Of a DNA stretch of 64,000 nt, positions 47,746 to 56,895 are shown piece after piece. Position 1 is the first letter of the stretch. Every line of letters starts with the position of its first letter. The notes under the pieces were generated by a model. That model ran no database searches, was not told the origin of the DNA, and worked only from the letters and a program-made list of their open reading frames with translations. The position numbers and the translations under genes are program-made. Source of the DNA: Siphonodentalium dalli (lineage: Eukaryota; Mollusca; Scaphopoda; Gadilida; Siphonodentaliidae); assembly GCA_032622095.1 (NCBI GenBank), contig CP136065.1:21318134-21382133 (forward strand), given 5' to 3'.

Positions 47746-48111
47746 TTATTCAAAAATATCACGTTTTGTTTTTCGTCTCTTCCTACGTCTTTTTGAAGGA
47801 ATATCCGAATATTCTTGTAATTTACGTCGTTTTGATGGAATATCCGAATTATATTGTAATTTACGTTTAGGCCGTAAAATATCTAAAGCTGCTTCTTTAC
47901 CCCGATTTCGAATAGATTCTGATAAATTTTGCCCACTCAATATATCGCTACCAACATTAGAGGCTGTTTCTAAACCTTTTGTTAAAAGAGATTTTCCCAG
48001 ATTTTTTGCAATTGGCGCAATTGATCTGGCTAATTTACCAAAAATAGAACCAAGTCCGTAACCTCTCTGATACCTATCTCCTATAAAAATAGGAATAGGA
48101 CTATTCGCCAT
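47746..48111 (-). CDS. Basic pVI/pX-like virion protein (Polinton)
   Basis: 121 residues. A glycine-rich start (RGYGLGSIFGKLARSIAPIA) leads into an amphipathic helical region (residues 25-60), and the end is strongly basic (KRRRKRRKTKR). Two near-copies of the block YxSDIPSKRRK lie at residues 87-97 and 101-110. This layout recalls the membrane-active or DNA-condensing minor proteins of adenoviruses found beside Polinton capsid genes; the exact role is inference. The stop is immediately followed by the capsid ATG. Confidence 0.72.
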   Translation of the reverse strand: MANSPIPIFIGDRYQRGYGLGSIFGKLARSIAPIAKNLGKSLLTKGLETASNVGSDILSGQNLSESIRNRGKEAALDILRPKRKLQYNSDIPSKRRKLQEYSDIPSKRRRKRRKTKRDIFE

Positions 48112-48164
48112 AACTTTAAATAATGAAACATCTATTTATATACATTTATATTTAATATCAATCC

Positions 48165-49253
48165 TTATCCAATCAAAATGCGTTTAAATAATAAAACTAG
48201 AACAGTTTTACCATAATCCGTCCAAGGAGGTGGCATACCTGTAGAATCACGAATATATATCGAAATAGTGTCAAAATTCTTATGATGTATAGGAAAAAAT
48301 TGCAAATTTGCGAATTCATAATATGTTGTTGATACAATATCATCAGAACGTGGGCATATTACTTTCAATAATTGTGAATTAGAATCGCCTACTATACTAT
48401 GTGTACATATATCTGAATAAATATAAAGAGCGTCTATATGATCCAATTGATTAGTTACAATTAAAAAACAGTCTTTGGATTTTCCACCGGTATCTTTTAA
48501 TTTTAGTTGATAATTTTCACGCAAATTAAGAAGATATCCCAATTCAGAAGTCCTTGTAATTTGCAAATCCATCGCCAACGAATAACGAGACATGCTTGTA
48601 TGGTTTGCCATTCTAGTGAAACAAAGGTAGTTCACGTTTTGACGTTTTCTCACCTTAATGTCAATAACTACATCCCCGATTAAATCCTCAAATATGGTTT
48701 GGGACTCTTTCGCATCGATTGAATTCAAACCTGGTTCGATTAATTTATATTTCGTCTTTTCTAATTCTGACATAAATTCAGAATCTTTGTAAAAATGCAA
48801 AATTAATTTTCGTTGAACTAATTGCATCCTATCTATCAAATCTTCGAACGAACATTTGTCATCAAAAATAACACCATATTCAATCTTTGTAAATACACTT
48901 TTCCTCCATCTAATCGGACCTTTAACCCGAAGTTTCCTAGCAATAATACCGTAATTGGGATCTCTAACAATTGGTAAATCAGTTTCTGGCGTCAAGAAAT
49001 TCATATCCACCACTATTCCATAAACAAATGCATAAGATTGATCATCTGTGGAAAAGGTAAAATTTCTTTGTTCCAGGAGCGGGCTTTTAAATCTGGTTGG
49101 AATAATGGCTGATGATAAAGCTACACACCAATCATCCTCCTGTAACCGAATCTCACTAGGCAAACTCACGGTATATTCAGATAGTGAATTTCTGAATAAA
49201 TCACCAGAAACATTAGACGGTAAAGTCACCGAAAACAGGCCCGTTGCTTCCAT
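48165..49253 (-). CDS. Penton-like minor capsid protein (Polinton)
   Basis: 362 residues from ATG 49253. The opening FSVTLPSNVSGDLF, then SEYTVSLPSEIRLQEDDWCV and ALSSAIIPTRF, is the conserved N-terminal signature of Polinton minor capsid proteins with a single jelly-roll, thought to occupy the five-fold vertices. The C-terminal part (FFPIHHKNFDTISIYIRDSTG) fits the last strands of the same fold. The start overlaps the end of the preceding small membrane-protein frame by about 40 bases. Confidence 0.86.
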   Translation of the reverse strand: MEATGLFSVTLPSNVSGDLFRNSLSEYTVSLPSEIRLQEDDWCVALSSAIIPTRFKSPLLEQRNFTFSTDDQSYAFVYGIVVDMNFLTPETDLPIVRDPNYGIIARKLRVKGPIRWRKSVFTKIEYGVIFDDKCSFEDLIDRMQLVQRKLILHFYKDSEFMSELEKTKYKLIEPGLNSIDAKESQTIFEDLIGDVVIDIKVRKRQNVNYLCFTRMANHTSMSRYSLAMDLQITRTSELGYLLNLRENYQLKLKDTGGKSKDCFLIVTNQLDHIDALYIYSDICTHSIVGDSNSQLLKVICPRSDDIVSTTYYEFANLQFFPIHHKNFDTISIYIRDSTGMPPPWTDYGKTVLVLLFKRILIG

Positions 49254-49482
49254 GTTTACTTAATTTAGGAGATGGAGACAAAAGTCCAACAGAACCCGAC
49301 AGTAAACTAATCCAAATAGACGGTGTGTCCACGCCGTGTATACTAATATTTAATATAGCAGAAACACATACTATATAAAGCAAAAATACTTGACTGATAT
49401 ACACAACCTGTCCTTTGGAAACTTTATTATTGAAAAAAGTCCATTTTGACGATTGTCGTTTTAATCTGAGGTCGTGATCCAT
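49213..49482 (-). CDS. Small membrane protein (Polinton)
   Basis: An 89-residue frame from ATG 49482 (an earlier ATG at 49527 is possible). It overlaps the integrase end by 22 bases and the penton start by 41 bases. It has one clear hydrophobic span at about residues 26-48 (VVYISQVFLLYIVCVSAILN) and a weaker one at 57-69, followed by SPSPKL. Overlap on both sides with a sensible start and a membrane span argue that it is real. The function is unknown, and the coding claim rests on composition and position. Confidence 0.55.
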   Translation of the reverse strand: MDHDLRLKRQSSKWTFFNNKVSKGQVVYISQVFLLYIVCVSAILNISIHGVDTPSIWISLLSGSVGLLSPSPKLSKHGSNGPVFGDFTV

Positions 49483-50579
49483 TCTCTTGGAATGTACGAA
49501 TCGAAACTGGCTGGATAGCCGCTCCATCTAACTTTTATTTGATCCCCGTCTCGTTCTAATACACGTTCAATTTTCCACATAGTATCGGAATCAATCGTTA
49601 CAGGTGATAACTCGCTCTCGTAGAATGTACCCAATATTTCCTCTGAATTGAGATCAGCTATTTTATATCTATGTGGTTTAGAACCAGGTACCAAAGACGT
49701 AATCTTAAACACTTCATAAGTATAATTGGCCAAAAAACCCTTTTCAAACTTATTTTTTAATTTTACCAAGCGAACGCTCTCTCCCACTTTAAATTTTGCT
49801 TTTGTAAGTGGTAATTTATAAGTCTTCGATTCATTTCTAGCTGCAATTGCTTGCGATGTCAAACACGAGACATCTTTCGGTGCCATTTTAATCGCTCTGT
49901 GTATCTTCGAATTATAGGAATTCACCAATTTAGGCAAAACTGTTAAATAGCGCATAGATTTAGATTTGAAGAAATATTTATACATTTTAGACTTTAAAGA
50001 GCGTTGTACTCTCTCAACCAAAGCGGCTTTCGTGTCATAATTTCCCGTAGAATATAAATGTACACCATTCTTCTTCAGAAATTGCTTAACGTTAGCGTTG
50101 TAGAACTCGGTTCCGCGATCAACATGTATACCGTTCGGTCGTTTGCGCTGTTTAAAAATCATTTCTAAAGCCTTCATTATGGAAACACCAGTCTTGTTCT
50201 TTAATGGTTTAACAATTAAAAATCTTGAAAAGCAATCAATGCAAAACAACAGGTAGCAATAACCATCGTTTTGCTTGGATATATTTCGCACATCACTCAA
50301 ATCCATCTGCCATATATTATTTACAGAATAAGACTCTGTTCTTGACCTAGGAAATATTATTCGTTTCGGCCTGTGCAACGAGTACGAATTTTGTTTTTGT
50401 AACCAAAGTCGAACATTTTTTCTCGATATTTTTTTTTTTACTTCCTTATACAAATTATATTCAGATCCATAGGATGAGCGGTGAGATGGATCATAATAAA
50501 TCGATGATAATATATTATCAATTTGACGAGGAGTCTGATGTCCATTTAAAATGCTTCTGTTTTTTGCCTTTGGGGGCAT
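49461..50579 (-). CDS. Retroviral-type integrase with chromodomain (Polinton RVE)
   Basis: 372 residues from ATG 50579. The catalytic core has Asp93 (IWQMDLSDV), Asp154 (IHVDRGTEFYN) and Glu189 (AALVERVQRSLK), with 34 residues between the last two. An N-terminal helical region precedes it, and a chromodomain closes the protein (MWKIERVLERDGDQIKVRWS to IPREW). The enzyme joins the element ends to target DNA and produces the six-base duplication seen here; the chromodomain may steer target choice. It overlaps the end of the upstream gene by about 60 bases. All three acidic residues are intact. Confidence 0.93.
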   Translation of the reverse strand: MPPKAKNRSILNGHQTPRQIDNILSSIYYDPSHRSSYGSEYNLYKEVKKKISRKNVRLWLQKQNSYSLHRPKRIIFPRSRTESYSVNNIWQMDLSDVRNISKQNDGYCYLLFCIDCFSRFLIVKPLKNKTGVSIMKALEMIFKQRKRPNGIHVDRGTEFYNANVKQFLKKNGVHLYSTGNYDTKAALVERVQRSLKSKMYKYFFKSKSMRYLTVLPKLVNSYNSKIHRAIKMAPKDVSCLTSQAIAARNESKTYKLPLTKAKFKVGESVRLVKLKNKFEKGFLANYTYEVFKITSLVPGSKPHRYKIADLNSEEILGTFYESELSPVTIDSDTMWKIERVLERDGDQIKVRWSGYPASFDSYIPREWITTSD

Positions 50580-51141
50580 CTGCAACCATCAGATCTGCTT
50601 TACGAAATTTATTTCCTATGAAATGTGTTGGTATATTATTATCTCGTAATGATCGGGACAAACTATCCCAATTTCTAAGTGCACTGGGTTTCCTGAGCTT
50701 GCTAGAAGGTATTATATCATTTACCAAATCAGTTATGCTTCCGATTGGCTTGTCAGATAATGAAATCATTCCACTGTCGTTAATTTCAATTCCTGGCATT
50801 CTTTTTAAATGCGATAAAAATAACGAGCCTTTTTTCTGGTAAATTTTTGGCAAACTCTCAATCGCTAAATCAATTTGGTTAGGTTCAGATAAAGCGACGT
50901 CACCGGCAGGCTCTTTCGTGATTTTAACTGGAATCGGCGTTGTTTTTATAGAATTCTTAGCCATGTCATATTCAATAGACGTGGAATTAATTTTTCTTTT
51001 CTTAACTGACTCGGGCATATCTTTATCGTCTAATATTTGATGCATTTTTTGTCTCACATCCTCTGTTTTCAACGATTGAATAGACTGAGAATTTTGCCAG
51101 TTTGCAAAAGTCTTAAAAGGCACCAAAACCATTTTTTCCAT
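50518..51141 (-). CDS. Conserved Polinton protein, function unknown
   Basis: 207 residues. The first half is low in order (KKRKINSTSIEYD and a Lys/Pro-rich stretch). The second half has LPKIYQKKGSLFLSHLKRMP, GIEINDSGMISLSDKPIGSI and LRDNNIPTHFIGNKFRKADL, a pattern I associate with a conserved gene next to the integrase in many Polintons. A basic Lys/His tail follows. It starts two bases before the stop region of its upstream neighbour and overlaps the integrase start. A structural or core role is only a guess. Confidence 0.7.
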   Translation of the reverse strand: MEKMVLVPFKTFANWQNSQSIQSLKTEDVRQKMHQILDDKDMPESVKKRKINSTSIEYDMAKNSIKTTPIPVKITKEPAGDVALSEPNQIDLAIESLPKIYQKKGSLFLSHLKRMPGIEINDSGMISLSDKPIGSITDLVNDIIPSSKLRKPSALRNWDSLSRSLRDNNIPTHFIGNKFRKADLMVADAPKGKKQKHFKWTSDSSSN

Positions 51142-51143
51142 AT

Positions 51144-51461
51144 TCAGAAAACTTTGCCTAAAATATCTCCTAAAACAGGAATTAAACTAGCAGCCAGTGC
51201 AGCCAAAAAACCGCCGTGTTGTAATTTTTTTTTCCTGCTTTTAACAGGATTAGACTTCTTCGACAAATGACGAATAGAACTTTTAAATGGTCTTAAATTA
51301 GCTTTAATTTTAGACGAAATTGGTACATTTCCTTTAAGCAAATTATTACAACATTCAGATAGACTGTCTAATCTCGGTCTGTTTAATGCCCTCACGTCTC
51401 CAGTGCGTAACATGTTTCTCAAATATTTGGCATTTTTTCTTAATTTCACGCTGGGGCCCAT
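51144..51461 (-). CDS. Small basic conserved Polinton protein
   Basis: 105 residues, rich in Lys/Arg, with CCNNLLKGNVPISSKIKANL, then SIRHLSKKSNPVKSRKKKLQ and a hydrophobic C-terminus HGGFLAALAASLIPVLGDIL. The basic body with a final GGF-hydrophobic segment recurs in Polinton and adintovirus small proteins and suggests a membrane-active or DNA-binding virion component. It overlaps the ATPase end by 16 bases and is followed two bases later by the next gene, indicating a compact transcription unit. Confidence 0.72.
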   Translation of the reverse strand: MGPSVKLRKNAKYLRNMLRTGDVRALNRPRLDSLSECCNNLLKGNVPISSKIKANLRPFKSSIRHLSKKSNPVKSRKKKLQHGGFLAALAASLIPVLGDILGKVF

Positions 51462-52042
51462 ATCGTAGGATTTTCACTGAGCACGTCTGATCTCAATCGA
51501 AGGTTATCCGGACAAGTTTGGTTGAAATCCACCAGTAAATGAGAATATGGATCTGTTGTACACAATTTATATGCTTTTGATAAATTATTAATACCGCATT
51601 GGGTAGATAAGAAATTTATCTGACCACAATCTCTAGGAGATTTGAATAAAATAAAATAATTCGCGTTTAACGATAATTTTCTACATTTTCTTTCAAAAAG
51701 ATTATGCGTCACGTATACCACACTACATCCTTCGTGATGTGATTTTCTAGCGAATATATCTGTTACATTATCGATCTCTTTGTCAATATGATCCATATCA
51801 TCCAATATTAATAAATCGCAATCGCACAACGATTCTGGAATTTGGTTTACTAATTCTACATTATCAGACACCTGTTGATCACAATTAGGAGTCACATAAG
51901 TAATTTTTTCCGGAACTGGGCACATTAATTTATCTTTATTTTCGATTAAACTATATATAAACGTAGATTTCCCACTAGCTGAAGGGCCATTTATTATGGC
52001 CCTAAATATATCCTGAAAACATACGTAATTGTACGTTTTCAT
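51446..52042 (-). CDS. A32-like genome-packaging ATPase (Polinton)
   Basis: 198 residues. Walker A is GPSASGKST (residues 19-27), Walker B is DLLILDDMD (76-84), and a sensor-like VVYVTHNLF lies at 108-116. This is the FtsK/HerA-type packaging ATPase of Polintons and nucleocytoplasmic viruses, which drives DNA into preformed capsids. Length and motif order are normal for Polintons. It lies between the polymerase and the small basic protein, with a ~960-base gap on the polymerase side. Confidence 0.92.
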   Translation of the reverse strand: MKTYNYVCFQDIFRAIINGPSASGKSTFIYSLIENKDKLMCPVPEKITYVTPNCDQQVSDNVELVNQIPESLCDCDLLILDDMDHIDKEIDNVTDIFARKSHHEGCSVVYVTHNLFERKCRKLSLNANYFILFKSPRDCGQINFLSTQCGINNLSKAYKLCTTDPYSHLLVDFNQTCPDNLRLRSDVLSENPTIWAPA

Positions 52043-52450
52043 TGTTACGGTTTTGTCAAACGCTCTTTAATTCAGTAAAACACAATTTTTTTCCCCACAC
52101 ACTGGATGTTCGGCATAATTGACAGAGAGATTCTGATGTATACATAACAGTGGGTAGCCATATATATTCACACGCTTCGTCGACTCGATGCTATCGCGTT
52201 ACAAAATGCCTCAGCAGTTTAATGTCGCGAAACATCTATTGAATTAAGATTTTACTACCTGTTGTCGACCACCGCCCATAAAGATATACCGTGCTAACCC
52301 ATTACAAACTGTCACCTCTGTTTAATATGGCGGAACCAATCTAAAGCCAGCTGAATTAAAACATTTACCACATGGGGGCGCGGAAGGGCGTTGATATATC
52401 GTGTAAATTTAAGTTTGCGGTAAAAAAAGGATTTTATCGTGTTGAACAGA
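52043..52450. other. Polinton spacer downstream of the polymerase
   Basis: Non-coding in both directions. It contains AAACGCTCTTTAATTCAG near 52056 (resembling the host MITE end, perhaps by chance). The upstream signals of the ATPase unit should be here but were not identified. Confidence 0.4.
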
Positions 52451-52469
52451 TAGTTCAACTATAAACATT
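52451..52469. repeat. 19-bp direct repeat, copy 1
   Basis: TAGTTCAACTATAAACATT is identical to 52987-53005. The two copies bracket a 517-base segment holding the plus-strand ORF, while the second copy overlaps the polymerase stop codon. Confidence 0.85.
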
Positions 52470-52479
52470 GGTAGAGGAC

Positions 52480-52689
52480 ATGAATAGTGTTCGGGAACGA
52501 TTGATCAGCGCGATAGAGTTGGACACAACACCATCATGGATTAGACGGCCTGCTGTTGCAAGAAATGATCAATTTGTCGACGATAGTTTCGACGAAACAT
52601 TAGATGATGATCAATTCCATGACGCTCCTGCATGTGTAACATTGTTTTTTCTACTTAAAGGGAATGGAGGCCCACATGTTTTATTTTAG
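52480..52689 (+). CDS. Small acidic ORF, uncertain (Polinton)
   Basis: 69 codons from ATG: MNSVRERLISAIELDTTPSW, then an acidic stretch DDSFDETLDDDQFHDAP and a hydrophobic end. It is on the strand opposite its neighbours and lies wholly within the segment bracketed by the 19-bp repeats. A good donor (CAG|GTAAGT, 52772) and acceptor (TTTTTATTCAG, ending 52833) follow, so the transcript may be spliced after the stop. No similarity recognised. Confidence 0.35.
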   Translation: MNSVRERLISAIELDTTPSWIRRPAVARNDQFVDDSFDETLDDDQFHDAPACVTLFFLLKGNGGPHVLF

Positions 52690-52986
52690 TGTGTTTTGTT
52701 TTTAAATCTAGTGTTGGCATTGTGAATTATATGCGGGGAATTATTTGCTACGTGTGTTTTCTTAATAATCAGGTAAGTGAAATTTGTATATGTAAACATA
52801 ACTGTTACATTTTTATGTTTTGTTTTTATTCAGCATACTGTTTACTTCGCACATTTCAATGTAGATAATTGAAACACTCAAATGAGATATGTATATTATG
52901 GTAGAATCTACGCAAATTTTATTTCTTGTGCACGGAACAGGGATGATATATTGGTTAAGTATGTGGCAAATCTCATGTTTAACTGT

Positions 52987-53005
52987 TAGTTCAACTATAA
53001 ACATT
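52987..53005. repeat. 19-bp direct repeat, copy 2
   Basis: Identical to 52451-52469. It spans the last base of the polymerase stop codon and its 3' flank. Confidence 0.85.
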
Positions 53006-56000
53006 CACACATATTTCTCGAAATAGTTACTTTCGTCAGGTCTTGTTCCATCTGTAATAATTGAAGGTGATTCTGGTAATAATAAATCTTTTATGCTTTC
53101 CCAATCTTCATCTAGCGATGATAAATATCCAAATGGTTCTGTGGCATAATCTTTGATTATTCTGCGTTTATCTCCTGCTAATCTCATCGTTTTAGTCATG
53201 CGTTTTGAGTATATATGAAAATCTTTCGTCCTAACAAATTCATTGGGAAAATCAGCTTGTAGACTGTTTTCCTCGCCTTTAATCAGTTTAATCATGTTGT
53301 CGAAATCGATATTGGAGTTAATCCATTTAGCAGCATTAAAACCTTTGACCTTTATAACTTTACGACCAGATTCGGCGACTTCATAAGCGTACGATTTTGA
53401 TGCAGTGGCGCAAAACTTTTTTATTGTTAATTCACCTTGACATAAATCATTTTGTAGTTCTCCCAACATACAACCGTCGGGAAGATTAGGTCCAGTGTGA
53501 ATCCATATACACGAGTCAGTGTCCATATAAATCGCACGATCGCCTATCGTTTCTAGATGTTGGAGCATTGTTAATCTGGCATATGCCGTTATAAATGAAG
53601 CTAAAATTACATTATTATTTCTATTTTGGTTTTGCGATAATTGTTTATACGTGACATACATAATTTCTCCTTCATCAAATAATTTAATACTTTCAATTCT
53701 GATTTCTTTGTTGGCCCATAACTTAAAATATTCCTCCGTTTCTATACAAATTTTGGTCGATGACATTTCGTTTCTCATGGCTAATCGACCGAATAAAGAG
53801 TTCATAATCAATTTCGCCATCATTCTCATCGTTGGATTTTCATTCATTTCATGTTTCTCTAGTTTTTTGCCAAATTTATTACCGTATTCCTCACAAAATT
53901 GCTGTTTTTGTTCCATAGTTTGAATATTTTGCGGGAACGGACTGGCATATGTTTTGAGACGATGGAAATATAATATAAACGGTTTAAAAATACCGCCAAT
54001 TTTCTCATCGTTTTCCGGGTAATGCCATACTTGATATATATGAATAACTTTGTAACCACGCGCGATGGCATATTCTATTTCAGGAGTGCACCACACGCCA
54101 TAAATTCGTCTCTGATTTTCATCGTGTTCGCATTGTTTTTGATTGTTGTCTACCATGCATTTATTACATAGACCGAAAACTAATTTTCCGCTTTTAAGTT
54201 TTATTGGTAATACTGGATATATTAAATTGTTTGGGGGTAATATCTGACATTCAATTAAACCAAAATAGTTTTCGATATCTTTCAAATCAGGATTTTTTAT
54301 TACGGTGGGGTGTCCTATAGGAAATTTTTTAGTAAGCATCATGGCGGGGTACAATGAATTCACGTCTGAAAATCTTATACTAGCATTAGGATATCCGCAC
54401 ACTGACCCATCTTGGTTTTTTTTAGCTAAATATTTGAAAACTTCGCACCTGCCTCCGAATAACGATTTGCGAGGGTCCAATGTGCCAGAAACCATGGCAT
54501 TTTGAATAAATGTTTTGAATTCTAAATCAGTTTGTAATTTTTTTTCGTATTCGCATTCCCAGATAGTTATCAGCGGAATATATTGTTTTATTTCTTCTTC
54601 TCGTTCTATCGTTTTCTGATATATATCGTTGTACGATCGTTTCTGTAAAGGATGAATTGCATTTCTATCTGATTGTTTTATACACGTATGACAATGATAT
54701 TCGCACCCGTAAAATTCGAGTCCTATTCCATTTATGCGATCATATCCATCTAGTCTATATTTGTTAAAAAGAACATATTCTTGGTTTGAATTTCCTAGAT
54801 ATTGACATTGAAAACCCGTAGACTCGATATAATGAGCTATCCATAATAGCGATTTGGTTGAATTAGCTTGTAATGGCTGCGAATTTAATGCTATACTATT
54901 TTCTGGCATAAACATTTTCCTAAAAATTCGAAAAGATATAGACGGTAGGGTGATTCCCTCACTGAACGGATCCGTGTTACACGTTGTCATAAATATATCT
55001 CTGAATTTAGAGCAACATATATGAAGCACCTTACAGTCAATCATGCAATATTTCAATGCTACTATTTGAAAATGGAAATTTTGTTTTTTGTTTTTTTTAT
55101 ACCATTCATTAAAGATCAAAATACGTTCGGTACTCATTTGTTCTAAATTATAATAATGCATCTCTGGCCAATCACCTATATATTGTAAATTGTCTTTATT
55201 TCCAAATCCGTGTGGAAAAAACGATTTTGACACGTTTTCTCCACAACCAAAACATTTGGCAGCTTTGTCTAAACTCACCGAAAAAAATAAATAAGAATCT
55301 AAAAACTTCAAATTTCCTAATTGAATTGATAATATTTTGTTTCCTCTTTGAATTATTTTTAATTTTTTTAGATCTATATAATTGTTGACTAAATAGTCTA
55401 GTATGAAGTGATCGTCATATCTGCTCGCGTTATGCGCTATACATATAGTAGGCTTCATTCCTTTGTTGTGAACATTTAAAATTTTCTGAACAAATTGATC
55501 TATACAGTCTACTCCAAAATTATAATATTTTGTACGATCACATTGCAAACATGTCTTAAAAGAAAAATCAGATATATTGATACAGGATTGACAAACAATA
55601 TGTGCACAAACAAGATATGGTATATGTCTATTATTTTCGTCGCAATATGTTTCGATATCATAGAATATATAATTAGTATTTTTAAAAACTTTTTTTGATT
55701 CTAACGCTGTAATAAAGCATTTATGTTGATTTTCTTCATTATAAAATGAGCAACAATTTCTACAGTATCTATGGTAACATCTATGGTTTTGTGTTTTTCC
55801 GTATGTACGCATACATACATCACATTTAATATACTTATCGCAGACGTTGTTCCGAATATGATTTTCGAAACATTTTTGTGATTTGCATACAATATCACAC
55901 GTATCACATTTAACAGCTGTAAATGGATCAAAATTGCAAGGTAATTCTCCATTACAGAATTTACATATTTTGGTACATGTATGTGATTTCACATACATTT

Positions 56001-56523
56001 TACCACATAGTGGACATGTATTTTTGTGCTTTAAACATTTCAATCCATCTGCATTTTTCATTAACCAATAATGTTTGTTATGGTATATAATATAAATAAT
56101 AGCTGTAGCTGTAGTTTCTCCTCTCCATATTATTCTATCACAATTGTCTTTGACGATTATACACATTTCGTTTTGTAAAAAACATTGTATTTTTTGAACA
56201 TCAGATAGGTCGCAGGGTGACGATATATCGATTTCAGCTTCATGAGATAGTTGTATAGCTTGTTTGATTCTATACTTGGAATTATATTTTCTGCGTGTGT
56301 TGGAAAAATTTCTAACATTTTTCATATATAATTCATCATTTTTGTTGCCTGGTATTTTAATCATTTCTCTCGCCATAACGATGCACATAGGTAGACATAA
56401 ATTATCTGTACACTGTCCTGAACATTCTGGCATTGTGATAATTTGATTCGACGATGTAAGCTTCTGATTCAACGATAAAATTCGACCAGAACCCATAGGA
56501 ATATATGCTATCGTTATATCCAT
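53005..56523 (-). CDS. Protein-primed DNA polymerase B, main part (Polinton)
   Basis: 1172 residues. Exonuclease motifs: FYDIET (Asp289, Glu291), AHNASRYD (364-370) and YCMID (492-496). Polymerase motifs: A, SDVNSLYP (Asp720); B, KLIMNSLFG (904-912); C, YMDTDS (Asp1001, Asp1003); and KSY (1043). Insertions before motif B suit a protein-primed enzyme, which starts DNA synthesis from a terminal protein at the inverted repeats. Residues 160-270 hold several CxxC/H clusters, and residues 36-52 with 148-154 vaguely recall a papain-fold domain. The usual family N-terminus lies upstream in the same frame, separated by one TAA at 56548-56550. Whether the internal ATG at 56521 was ever a real start is doubtful. 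All catalytic residues are intact. Confidence 0.93.
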   Translation of the reverse strand: MDITIAYIPMGSGRILSLNQKLTSSNQIITMPECSGQCTDNLCLPMCIVMAREMIKIPGNKNDELYMKNVRNFSNTRRKYNSKYRIKQAIQLSHEAEIDISSPCDLSDVQKIQCFLQNEMCIIVKDNCDRIIWRGETTATAIIYIIYHNKHYWLMKNADGLKCLKHKNTCPLCGKMYVKSHTCTKICKFCNGELPCNFDPFTAVKCDTCDIVCKSQKCFENHIRNNVCDKYIKCDVCMRTYGKTQNHRCYHRYCRNCCSFYNEENQHKCFITALESKKVFKNTNYIFYDIETYCDENNRHIPYLVCAHIVCQSCINISDFSFKTCLQCDRTKYYNFGVDCIDQFVQKILNVHNKGMKPTICIAHNASRYDDHFILDYLVNNYIDLKKLKIIQRGNKILSIQLGNLKFLDSYLFFSVSLDKAAKCFGCGENVSKSFFPHGFGNKDNLQYIGDWPEMHYYNLEQMSTERILIFNEWYKKNKKQNFHFQIVALKYCMIDCKVLHICCSKFRDIFMTTCNTDPFSEGITLPSISFRIFRKMFMPENSIALNSQPLQANSTKSLLWIAHYIESTGFQCQYLGNSNQEYVLFNKYRLDGYDRINGIGLEFYGCEYHCHTCIKQSDRNAIHPLQKRSYNDIYQKTIEREEEIKQYIPLITIWECEYEKKLQTDLEFKTFIQNAMVSGTLDPRKSLFGGRCEVFKYLAKKNQDGSVCGYPNASIRFSDVNSLYPAMMLTKKFPIGHPTVIKNPDLKDIENYFGLIECQILPPNNLIYPVLPIKLKSGKLVFGLCNKCMVDNNQKQCEHDENQRRIYGVWCTPEIEYAIARGYKVIHIYQVWHYPENDEKIGGIFKPFILYFHRLKTYASPFPQNIQTMEQKQQFCEEYGNKFGKKLEKHEMNENPTMRMMAKLIMNSLFGRLAMRNEMSSTKICIETEEYFKLWANKEIRIESIKLFDEGEIMYVTYKQLSQNQNRNNNVILASFITAYARLTMLQHLETIGDRAIYMDTDSCIWIHTGPNLPDGCMLGELQNDLCQGELTIKKFCATASKSYAYEVAESGRKVIKVKGFNAAKWINSNIDFDNMIKLIKGEENSLQADFPNEFVRTKDFHIYSKRMTKTMRLAGDKRRIIKDYATEPFGYLSSLDEDWESIKDLLLPESPSIITDGTRPDESNYFEKYV

Positions 56524-56547
56524 AATAATAGTTCCGTCAATACGGAA

Positions 56548-56895
56548 TTATTGTTTGCTGTGTTGAATTGATTCAATTTTATTAATAATATCTTTGCCTT
56601 TGATAGTATCTTTTTGAAAATCCACCCATAAATCTAGGTCTAATGTTGGATGGCTCACAGTTAATCTAACATATCTCTCTCCCCATTCATCTAAATCAGA
56701 CGCTGGTGCAACATGGTTCAGTATATCGTCAAATAATTGTTCTATATCTTGTGATTCGAATATATGTGGTATATTGAGAAATTTAAAACTATAAACTTTG
56801 TTAGTGACTTTGAACTTTTTGGAACGAATTTCTCTCGTTTTTGTGATCTCATAAAACGGTCCCGGCTGTATATTTAAGGCATCTTCCGTAGCCAT
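56548..56895 (-). CDS. Polymerase B N-terminal segment, cut by a stop
   Basis: 115 codons from ATG 56895, in the same frame as the main polymerase ORF and ending at TAA 56548-56550. The segment FYEITKTREIRSKKFKVTNK and RYVRLTVSHPTLDLDLWV resembles the N-terminal domain normally continuous with Polinton polymerases. Eight further codons are open between the stop and the next ATG. The simplest reading is a single nonsense change in an otherwise intact gene; a genuinely separate small protein or stop readthrough cannot be excluded. Confirming needs other copies. Confidence 0.75.
   Translation of the reverse strand: MATEDALNIQPGPFYEITKTREIRSKKFKVTNKVYSFKFLNIPHIFESQDIEQLFDDILNHVAPASDLDEWGERYVRLTVSHPTLDLDLWVDFQKDTIKGKDIINKIESIQHSKQ

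Noticed and set aside
50580-50585. Upstream extension of the integrase
   Set aside because: Needs a TTG start; the ATG two codons on was used.
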